From positions 50,612,153-50,676,152 of the forward strand of contig CM019069.1 of NCBI GenBank assembly GCA_009667805.1: DNA of 64,000 bases, read 5' to 3'. A model generated the notes under the pieces. It was not told the origin of the DNA. It searched no databases and was given only the letters and a program-made list of their open reading frames with translations. This DNA is from Leptobrachium leishanense. Taxonomy: Eukaryota; Chordata; Amphibia; Anura; Megophryidae. The position numbers and the translations under genes are program-made. The stretch's first letter is position 1; each line of letters starts with the position of its first letter. Positions 31,128-43,110 of the stretch are shown here, piece by piece.

Positions 31128-33049
31128 TGTCCAGTGACTCCAATTCTGGTCAGAATGGCAATTTACTTGCCAGGGCTTCCAAAATAGGCACTGAAGCTAC
31201 CTTCTGTGGCACATGGCTTTATTACTAGTTCACCCTCTGCTGCTAGTAGGAAACTGAGTAATTTTAATTAGTTAACCCCTGTTACTATTCATTATTGGAT
31301 TCAATAAGGACCACTTGGCAGGATCGTGTAAGACCAGGAAAAGGAAACCATGGAAGTACTTTGTCAGGAATGTGGGGATGGTACCTGGGTGGCACCTGGA
31401 TGGCAGGGGTATGAGCCCAGAATGCAGTGGTCTGTACTAATAAGCAGAGGATATGGATGGTGGAGGGTGAATGGAAATAAAGACTAACCAGGTTGATTGC
31501 AGAGGATGATGGGGATGATGGCTGTAATTGCAGGAACCAGAAATGGGGAATCAGGATCAGGTAGCAGAGTAACAACAAAGCAACGATGTTCACTCTTCGT
31601 GAGCATGAGCCGTAATGAACCAGCAAAGTGTGAGTGCGGGGCAAAGCCCTTTATTTCGTGAGTCACATGTGTTTGGTGTTTAACTCTTACACTGCTGGAT
31701 GCTGGTTGCTGGCTGCAGGGCAGGAACAGGATGGAAGTGAACCACCAGGGGGGGTTTCAGGATGGCTACAGCCAGGGATCCTGACATACTTGTTCTTAGT
31801 GTCCTTCAAACTATGGCAAGAGGAGGCAATGGATAATGGTCTCCTCTTCACATAGAAGTAATTGGTGAGTTTAGAATGCTATTTTGTAAGCTATTTAGTG
31901 ATTTTTCAATATTTTTGCCTTTTTTACCAGCTGCTTTTGATTCAAAATGGTTTGTTATTCGCCAGATTCCACTACTTTCGCATATCTTATGGAAAGTATC
32001 GAACTTGGAAAAGGCAGCTGGCGCACAAGGAGGAAGAGAGGGGATGAAAAATATTCAAATACAAGTCAGCATATAGAAGTAAAAACAAAAAGTTAAAGGG
32101 TTGAAGATAAACATTTATTGATACATTTTAAATGATACCATCTATTTGTCATGCAATCTAAAGAATGTGAAGGTGAAACAGTATTACTTTCCACGTTTTT
32201 GCTGTTTGTAGTTGTTCTTACATTAGATTATAAAAAATAAATTGCTATTTCTTCTTATGCTCACAGACGAGATTGTCATCCCTTTGTTCAAAGAAATGTT
32301 AGACTAATATTTTTTAAATGAAAATAACTTGCAGGCAAAGTGTTAGTTAGAATGTTTGCCAATTTGGACACAATTGTATTTATATCGTGAATCATACAAT
32401 TTCAACTCCCTTAACCAGCAATGAAGACATTTTGTCAACCAGTAAAATAAATCAAAAGCAATGGAAACACTAAACAAAATTTAATGAGGGCTCTTGCAAG
32501 AGGACAACATTGTATATCAGAAATGAGCTTCACCATCATATGTACAAGCAATGACATCAATTAAACCACATCCGCTTTGTAGCAATAAGCAAGGCATTAG
32601 ATGAAAGAGGAGAAATGGTCATTAGTGAGGTCAATTGAAAACAGATATAAATTTGCTGGGGAATTTAATGTCAATGACATTAGAAAAAGCATAATTGGCT
32701 AGTCTTATCTGAAAACTGCAGAGAATAGAATTCAATGATCTAAGCCTGTATACATTTACATAACGTGTACGTGTGTATATATATATATTGGCTAATAGAC
32801 CTGCATATACAGTACAATAATCAAAGCTCGCATTTATGGTGGCTAAAGTTACCCAATTAAAGAAAGATCAGATTTATTTGTTGCACGATTCCCTGTAACA
32901 AGAACATGGAATCTGCTTATACCTAGGATTCCACATCTAGTACAATATTAAAACTGGCATTGTGGATGGAAAATGTAAGATGGATTTGCCCATAGTTCAG
33001 CTCACGTTTACGTTAAGTGAAGCAACAAGTTCACTTTCCCTGCAAAGTC
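31128..33049. other. No gene recognised
   Basis: About 1.9 kb of AT-rich sequence with only short frames and a small TA run near 32780. It may be single-copy. Confidence 0.35.
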
Positions 33050-33052
33050 TGA

Positions 33053-33519
33053 GGCTAATGTCAGATGAACACATTCTGAGTGCACTCTGCGTGCGTGCAC
33101 AATGGAGGTACGTACTGACGGAAGATACTGTAGACACCACACGGTCCGTTTTTCTTGACGGACGTAGAAAAAAAGGGAATTATGGGAAACAAAATTAATA
33201 TGAAAAAGATAAAAATTGGTACATGATATGAAAAGCCATTTTGTGCTTCAAGGTGCTGGACGTCGCAAATGCGGTCCATCTGACTTCGTGTTATCATGCA
33301 CACAGAACGCTATGCGGGCGTGGTGCACTCTGCACGTCTGTCCTAGCGGTTTTACGTTCTTGCCTAAATTGCGTCCATTTGCCACGTGGTACTGCGTCCA
33401 CACTTGGGTGTGCACGTACTTCCTGTGTGGGTCTCCATTGATCATGATTCTATGCTATGATAGATGTTAAACTGTGCGGCAACACGGACGTTAATCTTGC
33501 GTTCGTCTTACCGCCAGCC
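33053..33519. mobile_element. Harbinger-type MITE, 467 bp, copy B
   Basis: Starts GGCTAATGTCAGATGAACAC and ends TTGCGTTCG...CCAGCC, matching the 7717-8125 MITE. Shared interior blocks include GCGGGCGTGGTGCACTCTGC versus GCGGACGCAGCGCACTCTGT, then CGTTTCTACGTTCT versus CGGTTTTACGTTCT. Flanks TGA and TTA are a decayed TWA duplication. Confidence 0.8.
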
Positions 33520-33522
33520 TTA

Positions 33523-34275
33523 AAAAGCGATGGAGATCCCATTGATTCTAGAGGTTAATGCCATCAATTTCTCCACTTTTCTTCTTTTGTATTGTTTTGC
33601 AAAATTGCTTAACAATTAATGAGATTAAAAAAAAACTTCACTTACCTCTGGTCCCGTGGTGCAGAGGGTTGCGGATCCTCTCGCCATATGCAGTGGAACA
33701 CTAGGAACAAACAGTTCCATGTGTCCTTCCATGGCTTTGATGTGACCATGCATATCCGAGCTTATGCAAGGTTATGCATAACTCCAGGAGCCAATACCAG
33801 AGGAGGCACACTTCACTGCTGCCGATATCTATGAACGGTGCCCAACTATTTCAACTCGAGCTGCTAATACAACAGTCGGTCAGAATACAGACATTAATCA
33901 AGAGCCGCTACTGGAAAAAAGCTCATGCACAATTTTTTCCCATTTGAAAACTGTTCTTAAGAGCTTGGCTGGAATAAGGTCCCATGTTTATCAATATATT
34001 TGTTGCATTGTAGAGATTTGGAAGAGGCATTCTATTGCACATGCTTTAAGAAATTCAGAAGGTATAAACAGGAACTGATGATTTTCTTTGTTCAACCAGC
34101 AGCCAAAACTCACCTCAATCTTTCCCTCTGATGCCAGCAAGGTATTCTTCAAGCAACACAATTTCTGCCACATTGCTACTGCTTCAATAATATAACTGGT
34201 TTTTTTTTATCTTTGAATCTATTTTGTCTCACTGCTAGTTTATGAATTTTTTTTTCTTCCCTCCTTTTTTGTTAG
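33523..34275. other. Mostly unassigned
   Basis: GTGGAACACTAGGAAC near 33690 echoes the hairpin at 4344-4400, and CCAGGAGCCAATACCAGAGG near 33784 resembles CCAGGAGCAGATACCAGATG near 40150, so a dispersed repeat of unknown class may be present. No gene. Confidence 0.4.
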
Positions 34276-34279
34276 TTTA

Positions 34280-34494
34280 ATTCTGTGCTGATTCTTAGTC
34301 TGTTCTGCTCCTCCCTGTTGTAAATTCTTTGCGTGTATTGGCCATAGCGCTAAACTCTGTGTTTCTTACCCACAGCCTCAATCCACTTTCATCCACCTCT
34401 CTGCGGTCCTACCCGCCCTCCCCATTCACCCCCCACCCAAGTCCCTACCCTAATTATATAGGCTCCGTTTTTCAGCTGCTTCACCTCTCTCTCA
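34280..34494 (+). mobile_element. L2-like LINE 3' region, part 1
   Basis: A serine/proline-rich frame (SLNPLSSTSLRSYPPSPF) with the continuing 3' untranslated tail after the MITE at 34495-35349. It ends in the L2-type tail at 35640, so it is read as one LINE 3' end cut by a MITE. Confidence 0.5.
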
Positions 34495-35349
34495 CAGGGT
34501 TATTCAAAGAGAATCGAAAAGTCACCGCATGTTTGGTGACTTTTCGTTCTCCTCAATTCGGTTCGATTTGGCGATCCCATTTCGGCAACCCTGTGGTTTA
34601 TCCAGCAAGTACCAGAGGGTCCCCGAATTGCAGGGAAAAGCCGCCGCAAACCCGCCGAAAACTCACCGCAAAATCCGGCGAATGCACACCGAAATCCCGC
34701 AAAAACATCTGGATTAACCCTACTGGAAAAACCCGAGCAGGAGCCGATAACACGCAGCGCAGCTGCCGGAAAAAGCCGACACCGCAGACGAATGGAGTGA
34801 ATAAATTAATAAAAACAGTTCACTTGAATGTTTGAAAAGTGAAATGCTGTTTGCAAAGAAACTACTGAGCGAAAATGTCTGAAATTTACATATGAGATAT
34901 AATGAATGATAATAAAAAGGCCTGTTACAGAAAAATAAGTAAGGTAAAAAAAAAAATCGGAAATTTAAAAAAAAAATCCCGAAAAATGCTTAAAATATTC
35001 TAAAAAATCTATAGATAAAGAGACTCTTTACTACAGAAAATTATAATCAACGGTTTATCAGATATTGAATTTAAACGGGAATATTTTTAACATGGGATTA
35101 ACAAGCCTATGGGATTCGCCTGAATAAATCTGCTGCATGAAACCACCGAATGGCAGGGCAATTCGGCAACTTTTCACTGCTGGCTTTTGCGCTCTGAATA
35201 GGTGAAGCATTGCTTCTCTATGGGGATTCACTGCCCTCGAACAGGCACTGAACAGGCACCGAACAGGCACCGTATGTGCAGACAATTTGCCAGGATTTGG
35301 TGAATTGCCTGCTCTCTGGATGGATTTCGGATCTCTTTGAATAACCCTG
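34495..35349. mobile_element. MITE family A, 855 bp, inserted in an L2-like tail
   Basis: Starts CAGGGTTATTCAAAGAGA and ends TCTCTTTGAATAACCCTG, as the 26085-26607 copy. TCA is found on both sides (34492-34494 and 35350-35352). It is longer than copy 1, with repeated CCGAACAGGCAC motifs near 35240-35270. Confidence 0.8.
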
Positions 35350-35352
35350 TCA

Positions 35353-35645
35353 GTTTAAACATATCACGCCCAGGCTCTTGGTCTATCATCATGCAGTGTC
35401 TGCTATACTCTCTCTGGTAATTATCTCCACACTCCCCCTGCTCCCTTTTCTTTCACTTACCTCAGTCCCTTAGACTGTTAGCTCATGGGATGTCTGGCTG
35501 AGCACTTGTATAAAATGCTGTATTAGCAGGACAACTATCCTATGGGCAGGGTCGTCTGTTCCTCATATTTTATTATTTATTATATCTCCTGTTTGTGCTT
35601 CCCCATTGTAAAGCGCTACGGAATCTGTTGGCACTGTATAAGTAC
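35353..35645 (+). mobile_element. L2-like LINE 3' region, part 2, with tail
   Basis: CCCTTAGACTGTTAGCTCAT near 35467 is the conserved L2-type 3' untranslated motif, and GTAAAGCGCTACGGAATCTG followed by TTGGCACTGTATAAGTA near 35630 is the tail. The same tail motif appears elsewhere in this window in inverted form. Confidence 0.65.
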
Positions 35646-36811
35646 TTGTAACTGTAACTGAATGACTTATTTAAGGATTGTGATAGCACAGCTCAACCCA
35701 GAGCAGGCTGGCTGAGCAGAGGAAAGGGACACCCTGCACTTTGCTTCATATGAAATTGAACAAATTGGAATTATTAAAGGAGTTGGTGGCAATGCTGTTG
35801 GTATGAAGTGGCATTACAGATTTGTATCTGAGCAAGACTAACGTTACCTTCAATCCTTTCCAGTTTCAGTATTTATGTGTCATAAATCCGTTATGAGTTT
35901 GAGCTCCATCAACATTGTGTCAAATAGATCACCATCCGTTCATTACATCTTCCTTCCAACTGGTCATGCCTAAAATCTTGCCTGGAAAATAGAGCAATGT
36001 TTTGGATCGAGAAAATGTCCTTCCATGCTACATGTTTACAGGTAGTCTGCACTTTCATGTGACCTTTCACAGCAGCCTTTGAGATTTTTTTTTATAATTT
36101 GTTCTTGCCACAAACGTATGAAAATCGTCTTTGTTGGGGAGGTAGAAAACTGCCAGAAAGGTACATTAGGGATAGAGAAAATTGTACTGAGGATTAACCA
36201 GAGCATGTTCCACGGGGAAAATATTTTTGACTTTGAAGAAATATTTTGAATAGAGGAGAGCTGGAGTATGGCATAAATAGGATTTGCATAATATTAGTAC
36301 ATTTCTCCAACGAGCTGAACAAATGTACAGGGGGAACCAAAATAGAAGACACGAGCTGGAGCCCTGAATCAAGGTCAGGAGAAATAGGAGATGGAGATAA
36401 TCGGGAGTGGATGTTAACGGCTTTAAAGTTCGTTCCGAGGAAGAAGTTATAAAATTATATTGCAGGGAAATGATTATGTAAATTTAGCACTGGGGAAAAG
36501 ATCGTTTTAATTTGGGGCATTAACAGCAATAATAATAGACTAAAAATGTTGATATTTTGAAAAGTACAACATCAATTTGTATTCAAATCACTTGCAGTAA
36601 TATTGTAACGTTTATAAACAAGTACTATAGCAGCTCATTTGGTTTACACGTCAACTGAAATACATTTTATATTCAAAAACATGTGCAATATATAGAAAAA
36701 TAGACATTGGAGTCAGGTGACTATAACATCCGAAAAAGCAGTAATGACAGGTGATCTGGTGCTATCGACGGTGGAGATAATCTTCTCCTGTGCACCTCAA
36801 GCAGGAGGTGA
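35646..36811. other. No gene recognised
   Basis: About 1.2 kb without supported features. Confidence 0.35.
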
Positions 36812-36975
36812 AAACCTAAATAAGCGATAAAAAAATGACTCAACCACCAGAGCTGCAATGCATTTGCTTACTAGTGTGGCTACTTTACTCAGACATGGAG
36901 AAGCTTCTCCATGTAAATTGGCCATTAAATTGCAGCTACGGTGGTTGAGTCACTTTTTATCACTTATTTATGTTC
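36812..36975. repeat. Foldback element with a perfect central palindrome
   Basis: AACCTAAATAAGCGATAAAA, TGACTCAACCACC and GCTGCAAT at the left pair with ATTGCAGCTACGGTGG, TGAGTCA and TTATCACTTATTTATG at the right. In the middle ATGGAGAAGCTTCTCCAT (about 36894-36911) is a perfect palindrome. Confidence 0.8.
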
Positions 36976-37140
36976 AAAAACATATAAAGAACACACCGTG
37001 CCAAAAGAGAGCAATACTTACATACTTGTAATATACCCGATAATGTAATTGAAATTGAATTTATTTGTAAAAACAAAACATCATACTATTAATTCAACAC
37101 TCCAATATAAATAATGAAATTGAGTTACATAGCATTTAAA
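36976..37140. other. No feature recognised
   Basis: Short unassigned stretch upstream of the LINE. Confidence 0.3.
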
Positions 37141-37144
37141 TAAT

Positions 37145-37570
37145 ATAAAAAATCTCATCTAAACTTTACCCTAAACTAGGTGCCCTGTACAGAAACAAAT
37201 CCTGCCTGAACCCCGCAGTAAGAAAGCAGATTGTACAACAAATGCTTATGCCGGTCATTGAATACGGAGATGTAGTTTATGCAGCTGCCTCGCAAACACA
37301 CCTTCATAAACTTACTACATTGTATAACTCATTCTGCCACTTTGTGCTACAATGTAACTACATGACCCACCATTGTGACATGTTAAAAGAACTGGCCGTC
37401 GCTGAAATCTATACACACCCTTCACCTTTCCAACCTGGTGTTTAAGAGCTTTTCTGGGAAGCTGCCACCCTACCTGAATAGACTGCTTCCCCTAGCAGTT
37501 CCCTTATCCTATAACCTCCAATCCAGGACCAGCACCTTATTTGCAATACCACAATACAAAAAGAAAGTGG
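37145..37570 (+). pseudogene. CR1/L2-clade LINE, reverse-transcriptase C-terminal remnant, part 1
   Basis: Conceptual frames include NPAVRKQIVQQMLMPVIEYG, DVVYAAASQTHLHKL, THHCDMLKELA and, after a frameshift near 37425, SGKLPPYLNRLL. These are the conserved post-RT motifs of CR1/L2-like and Rex-like LINEs (the LPVLDYGDVVY and LGKLPPYL type). The frame continues in 39409-39600 after the insert. Severely 5'-truncated and frame-broken. Confidence 0.75.
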
Positions 37571-39408
37571 GGCCAACTGCTGACTGGAGTGGACGTTCTC
37601 TTGGGGAGCTCCGCTTCATAATCGCACTATCAGGTGCAAATGACACCCCTGGATGTGCCTGAGGACATGGCCAACGGTAACGAGATGTCGGGGTCTGTAT
37701 TGCCCCCCCCTGGACCAGAGAACTGACCGGGAGCTTCTATCTGACATTGGCATGCGGCCGGTGGCCATCTTGAGGCCTACTGACCAAATCTGGATTTCCC
37801 CCTGCCTTGCTGGTTTGGAAGTCCCGTTGAGGTCTGGCGTTGTACTGAAGGCTGGGGAGATGGCGGACCCGCGTCTCCCAGCCGATTTGGCAGACAGACG
37901 ATGGTGGAAACGAATAGACCGGCGAATGGGCAGTACGGTGGTCCCCCTCCCCCCAAAGGAGAGCATGGTCATTTACCTTGGGCCTGGACGCCTGTCTGAG
38001 ACTGCTCCTGGAGGTGGATACTGAGGCTCTGCTGACTAAAGGCGTCTGGCGCCAGATGATGATGGCACTGAGGGGCAGCGGAGGGGAGATGGCCCTGCCG
38101 GAGGCTGTAGATGCGGCTGCGTTGCCCTTGGCCCATGATGGATATGGTCCGGCGGCTGTGGAGAGCCCTGAGGAGGTTGGAGGACCAGATGGAGTGCTGA
38201 GTCTGGACCGCTGGCCCCCGGAGGAGACCCTGGAAGGGTGTTGTAAAGTAGTCGGCTGGACCTGGGAATTGGCCGTTACGGATGAACCGGCTGTGACAAC
38301 TTCCACCTGGAGACCTATAATACTGGAGGAGTTTGAGCTGTTGGGTCTGCCGAATGCAGTAGGAGAGGAGTGCCTGGAGCCCGGATGGTGGTATGCCCGG
38401 CACCCCTTCAGAGGAGACTCTGTGACTGGCAGACTTACTAGCCATGTTTTTTGGTGAGATACCGCTTCTGGGAGGCATATTACCCTACCCGCGGAAAGTA
38501 CTGTTGCTGTGCCCGGCACCGGGGGTGGAATCTGCACCATCTTGTGGCTAGATGCAGCCTGACGACTCCTGATTGCCTCGATGTGATCGCCATCACCGAT
38601 GCCATAATGCTTCCTTCTCACTGATATTATATTCTTCTGCTGGCACCTCTGATGACTTTTGGTTTAATTTTTCTTGCATATTGCGAACCCCCACTAGGAA
38701 GACTTTGTTGACACTTGTGCGACCTCCCCCCACCATGATGACACCCCCTCCCCATTGTTGGTTTACTGCCTGATGTGGACTCTTTGTTTGTCCAGTCTTT
38801 TTCTGGATGACACCACCTCCATCGAAAATTTAAGAGATCTTTAGTATGTTTTTCCCTTCTCTCTTTCCTTCTTTCTACCCCCACCACCCCGTGGGCATCT
38901 GTTTTTGCAGTCACCCTGCCCTGCTTTCGATGGTGTACCCCCCATTGTTTCTTATTATTATTATTTATTTATTTACTTTTTTATTTTATGGTGGCATTTT
39001 TTGGGTAGCTTCGAGGTGCACCACTGTGGCACTCACCATGGCTCTGTTTTCCACACTTGGCCCTCGGGCTTCCGGGTCCATGACATTGTCCTTCCATGGC
39101 CTCCCTAGGGAGTGAGCCAGGAACGTCACAGATGTGGCTTATGTCGTCTGACCCATCCCCCCCTTTTTTTCTTTTTTTTTTGGGGGGGGTCGCCACAGGC
39201 CAGTTTGTGGTATGTGTACTATCACTCTCCTCTTCTTACTTTCTCTCTGTCTATACCCTCTAGAAGTTGGTATTTTTGAGGTGATCTTTCAGTACTTTAG
39301 CCCTGCGTGGCTATACTTTCATAGTATTTGATGTATTGCTGTTTGATTTGCAAAATAAAAATTCTGAATATAAAATAAAATTTATTTATATAAAATAAAC
39401 AGAAAAAC
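37571..39408 (+). mobile_element. 1.8-kb retroposon insert with 14-bp target duplication
   Basis: The insert is flanked by CAAAAAGAAAGTGG (37557-37570 and 39409-39422), a duplication length typical of LINE-type target-primed integration. The 3' end is A-rich with AATAAAAATTC and TATAAAATAAAAT, which gives plus orientation. Overlapping frames on both strands are long and GC-rich in the 5' half (for example 37978-38457 on plus, 159 codons), but I recognise no domain. It is probably the 3' section of an L1-like element or another retroposed transcript; the class is open. Confidence 0.7.
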
Positions 39409-39770
39409 CAAAAAGAAAGTGGCTCGATGCTCATTTTCCTACAGAGCACTGCAAATATCGAATAACCTCCCAGATGCCATCAAATCTTCCCCCAGTCTAA
39501 AGTCACTCAAGAGCTCTCTATTAACATACCTCAATAAGGAATGCACCTGTAAACATGTAACATAATGACTATTTCCTACATATTTATTTTCTGTTAATAT
39601 GTATATTTGTGTTTTGTTTTAATATCTTGTATTTATTACTTTGTATTTCTGTAACGACTGTAAAATTTCAATGTTCTTGAACCCTGGACATGCTTGAAAA
39701 CTAGAAAAATCTCAAAGTATCCTTCCTGGTACAATACTTTGCAAATAATTAAATAAATAAATAATATATC
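39409..39770 (+). mobile_element. CR1/L2-clade LINE, part 2 and 3' tail
   Basis: Continues the LINE frame with FSYRALQISNNLPDAIKS and SLKSLKSSLLTYL, the usual end of the RT-containing ORF. The 3' tail carries GGACATGCTTGAAAAC and ATCTCAAAGTATCCTTCC, then TAAATAAATAAATAA. This tail is shared with the SINE at 10411-10611. Confidence 0.75.
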
Positions 39771-42145
39771 ATATAAACAAACTATGGGCCCTATTCCAAC
39801 CGAGACGCCATTAAAACATGAGCAAGCTTTGCTTGCAGCTCGGATATTGTGGCCACTTGCAACAAATTCACGGCTCTGATACATTGTATGGAAACCATTA
39901 TTTTGTGTCTGGAATGATAAAAATTAGCTATTCTATGGTATCTCATTCTTCTCCCCTGAAGCCAGTAGTAAAAAAAAGAATACTGGCTCTCAGAGCCTAG
40001 AATTAAGTGATCTTGAATTTGCAAAAATCGCTTAACACTTCAAACGAAAGGAAAGAACTTAAAAACTTTTATCCCACAGTAGCATTGATCCTTCCACGTC
40101 GCCTGCCCATTCCTGCTCCTGCAGTGCTCGCTTGAGGTCACTATGGGCTCCAGGAGCAGATACCAGATGCAGCACGTGGCGCCTCTTGGATCGGTTGGAG
40201 TGGAACCTTGAATGGCAAGCCATAAACAGAAAAAGAATCTGGATTTTTCCATTATTGGCTCTGTTGAAATCTTATATATAATCCAATATATATTTGCAGC
40301 TATTTCCAAGGTGACATAAAGAACGCTTTGAGCTATTGTTTTGACAGGTAAGTAACCTGTCTTGTTTTGTTCTTAAATATAAATAATACAAGATGTTTAA
40401 CTGCAGCTAGGATATTGATCAAGTTCAATGAAAGGGTAATGAAAGCACAGCTCGGTGGGATCCAGACATAAACGCCTGTGACAGATTTCATGATGACCTT
40501 GAATAGGTCACAAAGGTGATGTTTTCCGCAGTACACAAAAATTAATTGAACTTCTGGTGTCTCTATAATGTGCTAGCGCTGCACACAATATACCATATTG
40601 TCTCTTTGTAATACATTAAACAGTGATTAGACTTTTTTTATGTGTTATTATCATTACAGGGGATAATAACGCTGAACACATCTTCCCACCTCAAGAGCGC
40701 GTTCACTGCTTAGTACAGTATATGCTTGTTATAGGGACACAGGTTCTTGGTGCCATCAACAGTGATGCAACAATGTAGCAAGCATCAAACTCAGTGATTA
40801 ACAACTGATTAATTAATGACCAAACTGAATGTAAAGCTATGCATCTCAGGACAACAAAAATATTTAATGTAGCTTTAAAGATGACGAAGAGCAAAATATT
40901 GATGCAGTTTCTACTTTTTTTCCCCGAGCCTGCTGTAAGTTGCATTCAAGTATGTTTACACCACAGAGATACCAAATTGACTTGCTAATGGTAACTTTTA
41001 TTCAGTATCCATTGGTTACTGTGTCATGTGATTTGACATTGAGTACAGACAGACAGAGCTGATTAGTAGCATCCAGTTCTGTCCATCTATGTGCATCACT
41101 GAACCATCTGGTCATTTATTCACTAATAAGCCCCTAATGGCCCAAATATTCACTAGCCTGTCATTGTGACATGGCATAAAATGCCTACATCTTTCAACTT
41201 GCTTTGACATGTTGCTTGTTTCACATCAAAACTCGTCATTTACAGGAAAAGAGCTCAGAGGGGTAAAAAAAACTTGACCTAATCTGCAGTGTTAACACAG
41301 AGACAAAGGCTTTGTTATCTGTAGCCTGACGGAGTGCATGTAAATGGGTCTGAATTCCTTTTTGTACTCTTTTTCTTTTCTTACAATACTACATTGTTAA
41401 ATCTGTATCCTAATAGGAGATTTTTTTTCTATTCTTTTTCAAGGCTAGGATTCCAAATACTTGTAATATGTTAAAAAATATTCTTTGAAGTTAAAGTGGA
41501 GTTTGCAATTAATGCATCATTTTGGATATGTAGCAAAATCACAATGGTTTATGGGTTTTTGAACTTTTTTGTATACTCTTTCATTACATTACTTTCCATG
41601 TTCATCATTAACCCATGTTTAGAATAGAAGTTATATATATATTCCATGTAACACAACAGAATCCCGCATACAGACTCGGCTTTGATGGCCTAGACAACCC
41701 TTGGGGGTTCAACACATCTCATGGGGGATTCATAAATCCAATGACATGAGATGTTGTCAATATCTAAGACTGAATAAAGCACAAACATAAATCAATGCGC
41801 CCAAAGAGCGCTGATGAGCTGGGCTGGCTTTACTGAACATATGATAACAGTCACAATATCTTGGAAAGTCAAGGTGAACCTGCTACGGAACAGCTTTTCA
41901 AGCTTCTCTGGCAACAAGAGCAAATAAATGTCTCCACCTCCCAAGTGACCTGCTTCATGTTGCCACCTGGAAACGCCTCCACTCAAAGAGTTTCTTTAGG
42001 GCCATCCAGGGCAAGCTGATCCATTATTGCCACTAACAATGACTAATTAACCCATTGCTGACTGCTCTTGAGAAAGAGGAACCAAAAAGCACACCCATAA
42101 TAATTTATCGTATTTAAGAAAATTTTTGGTATATTTTAATATATA
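39771..42145. other. No gene recognised
   Basis: About 2.4 kb with short frames only. CTCCAGGAGCAGATACCAG near 40149 may be part of a dispersed repeat (see 33523-34275). Confidence 0.35.
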
Positions 42146-42201
42146 CTTTATTACTTTATTTTTATACAGGGCCAACACATTACGCAGCACTGTGCAAGAT
42201 T
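42146..42201 (-). mobile_element. L2-type tail fragment
   Basis: TTATTTTTATACAGGGCCAA then CATTACGCAGCACTGTGCAA is a diverged inverse copy of the L2-type tail, like 18979-19040. Confidence 0.5.
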
Positions 42202-42479
42202 TGTGAACAAGGGGGTGAAACATTAGAACAGCGGCTTAAAAAGGATGATACAGCACACTGGGGAACCCTGTTTCCAAGGGAACTAGCAATCTACAAGGGA
42301 TATATATTGTAAAGTACCATGATAAATGCTCAAATAGAGTCGAAAGGCCGGTCTTTTTAATTATGATTCAATAAAGAATTTTTTTTATTCTCGACCCAGA
42401 ATACATCCCATTCTACTGCATATTTTGTGAAGTAGACGTGTACATATAGCCTTAGGTGTCTTTGCTGGTGGGGTGTTCT

Positions 42480-43110
42480 GACCAGCATCTGCTCTAACTA
42501 TGACACAATGCTGTGACTATGACACACTACTATACTAATCTCAGAGTCTACTCTCTGACCCTACTACTCTCTGACACTACGACTGTGCTTTGACTATGAC
42601 ACACTTCTACACTGCAATGACTGACACAATGTAGCATTGCACTGTGACAGTACTAAATGGCTCTGACACTCTCCTACTCTTTGACACGCTACAATACCAG
42701 TCAGACTCTCCTACAATGCTCCGATTATGACACACTGCTCAGACTCTCCTACAATGCTCTGATTATCAACACATTGTTACCCCGCTGCTACTGTACTTTA
42801 TGACACACTACTCTGACTATCAAACATTGTTACACTACACAATGACACACTATAACACTGCTCTGACTTTCCTACACTGCCCTGACTATGACACACTGCT
42901 CTGACTCTGCTACTGTGCTTTATGACACACTACTCTGCCACTCTCAACATTACTCCATGACACACTACTACATTGTTTGACACACTGCTACGTTGCTCTG
43001 ACTTTCCTATACTCCGAGTTGGGACTATGCACACACATTCTACCTCTCGGTGTTTAGGCTATGACACATACTGTCTGCTCTGAAACTCTCCTACACTATT
43101 TAGTATGTAT
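42480..43110. repeat. Degenerate CTCTGAC/ATGACACAC tandem-like tract
   Basis: TATGACACACT, CTCTGACT, CTACACTG and ACAATGCTC recur dozens of times in irregular order over about 630 bp, with a strongly skewed CT/AC composition. It is a decayed satellite-like tract with no fixed period that I can establish. Confidence 0.75.

Noticed and set aside
31285..31644. 119-codon minus-strand frame
   Set aside because: No motif, ordinary composition and no supporting start or splice context; such lengths occur by chance in a window of this size.
34329..34835. 168-codon plus-strand frame
   Set aside because: It runs from an L2-like tail across the boundary into a family A MITE at 34495, so it is a chance fusion.
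37737..38621. 294-codon minus-strand frame in the 1.8-kb retroposon
   Set aside because: It is antisense to the A-tailed orientation of the insert, serine/proline-rich, overlaps plus-strand frames and has no recognisable domain.
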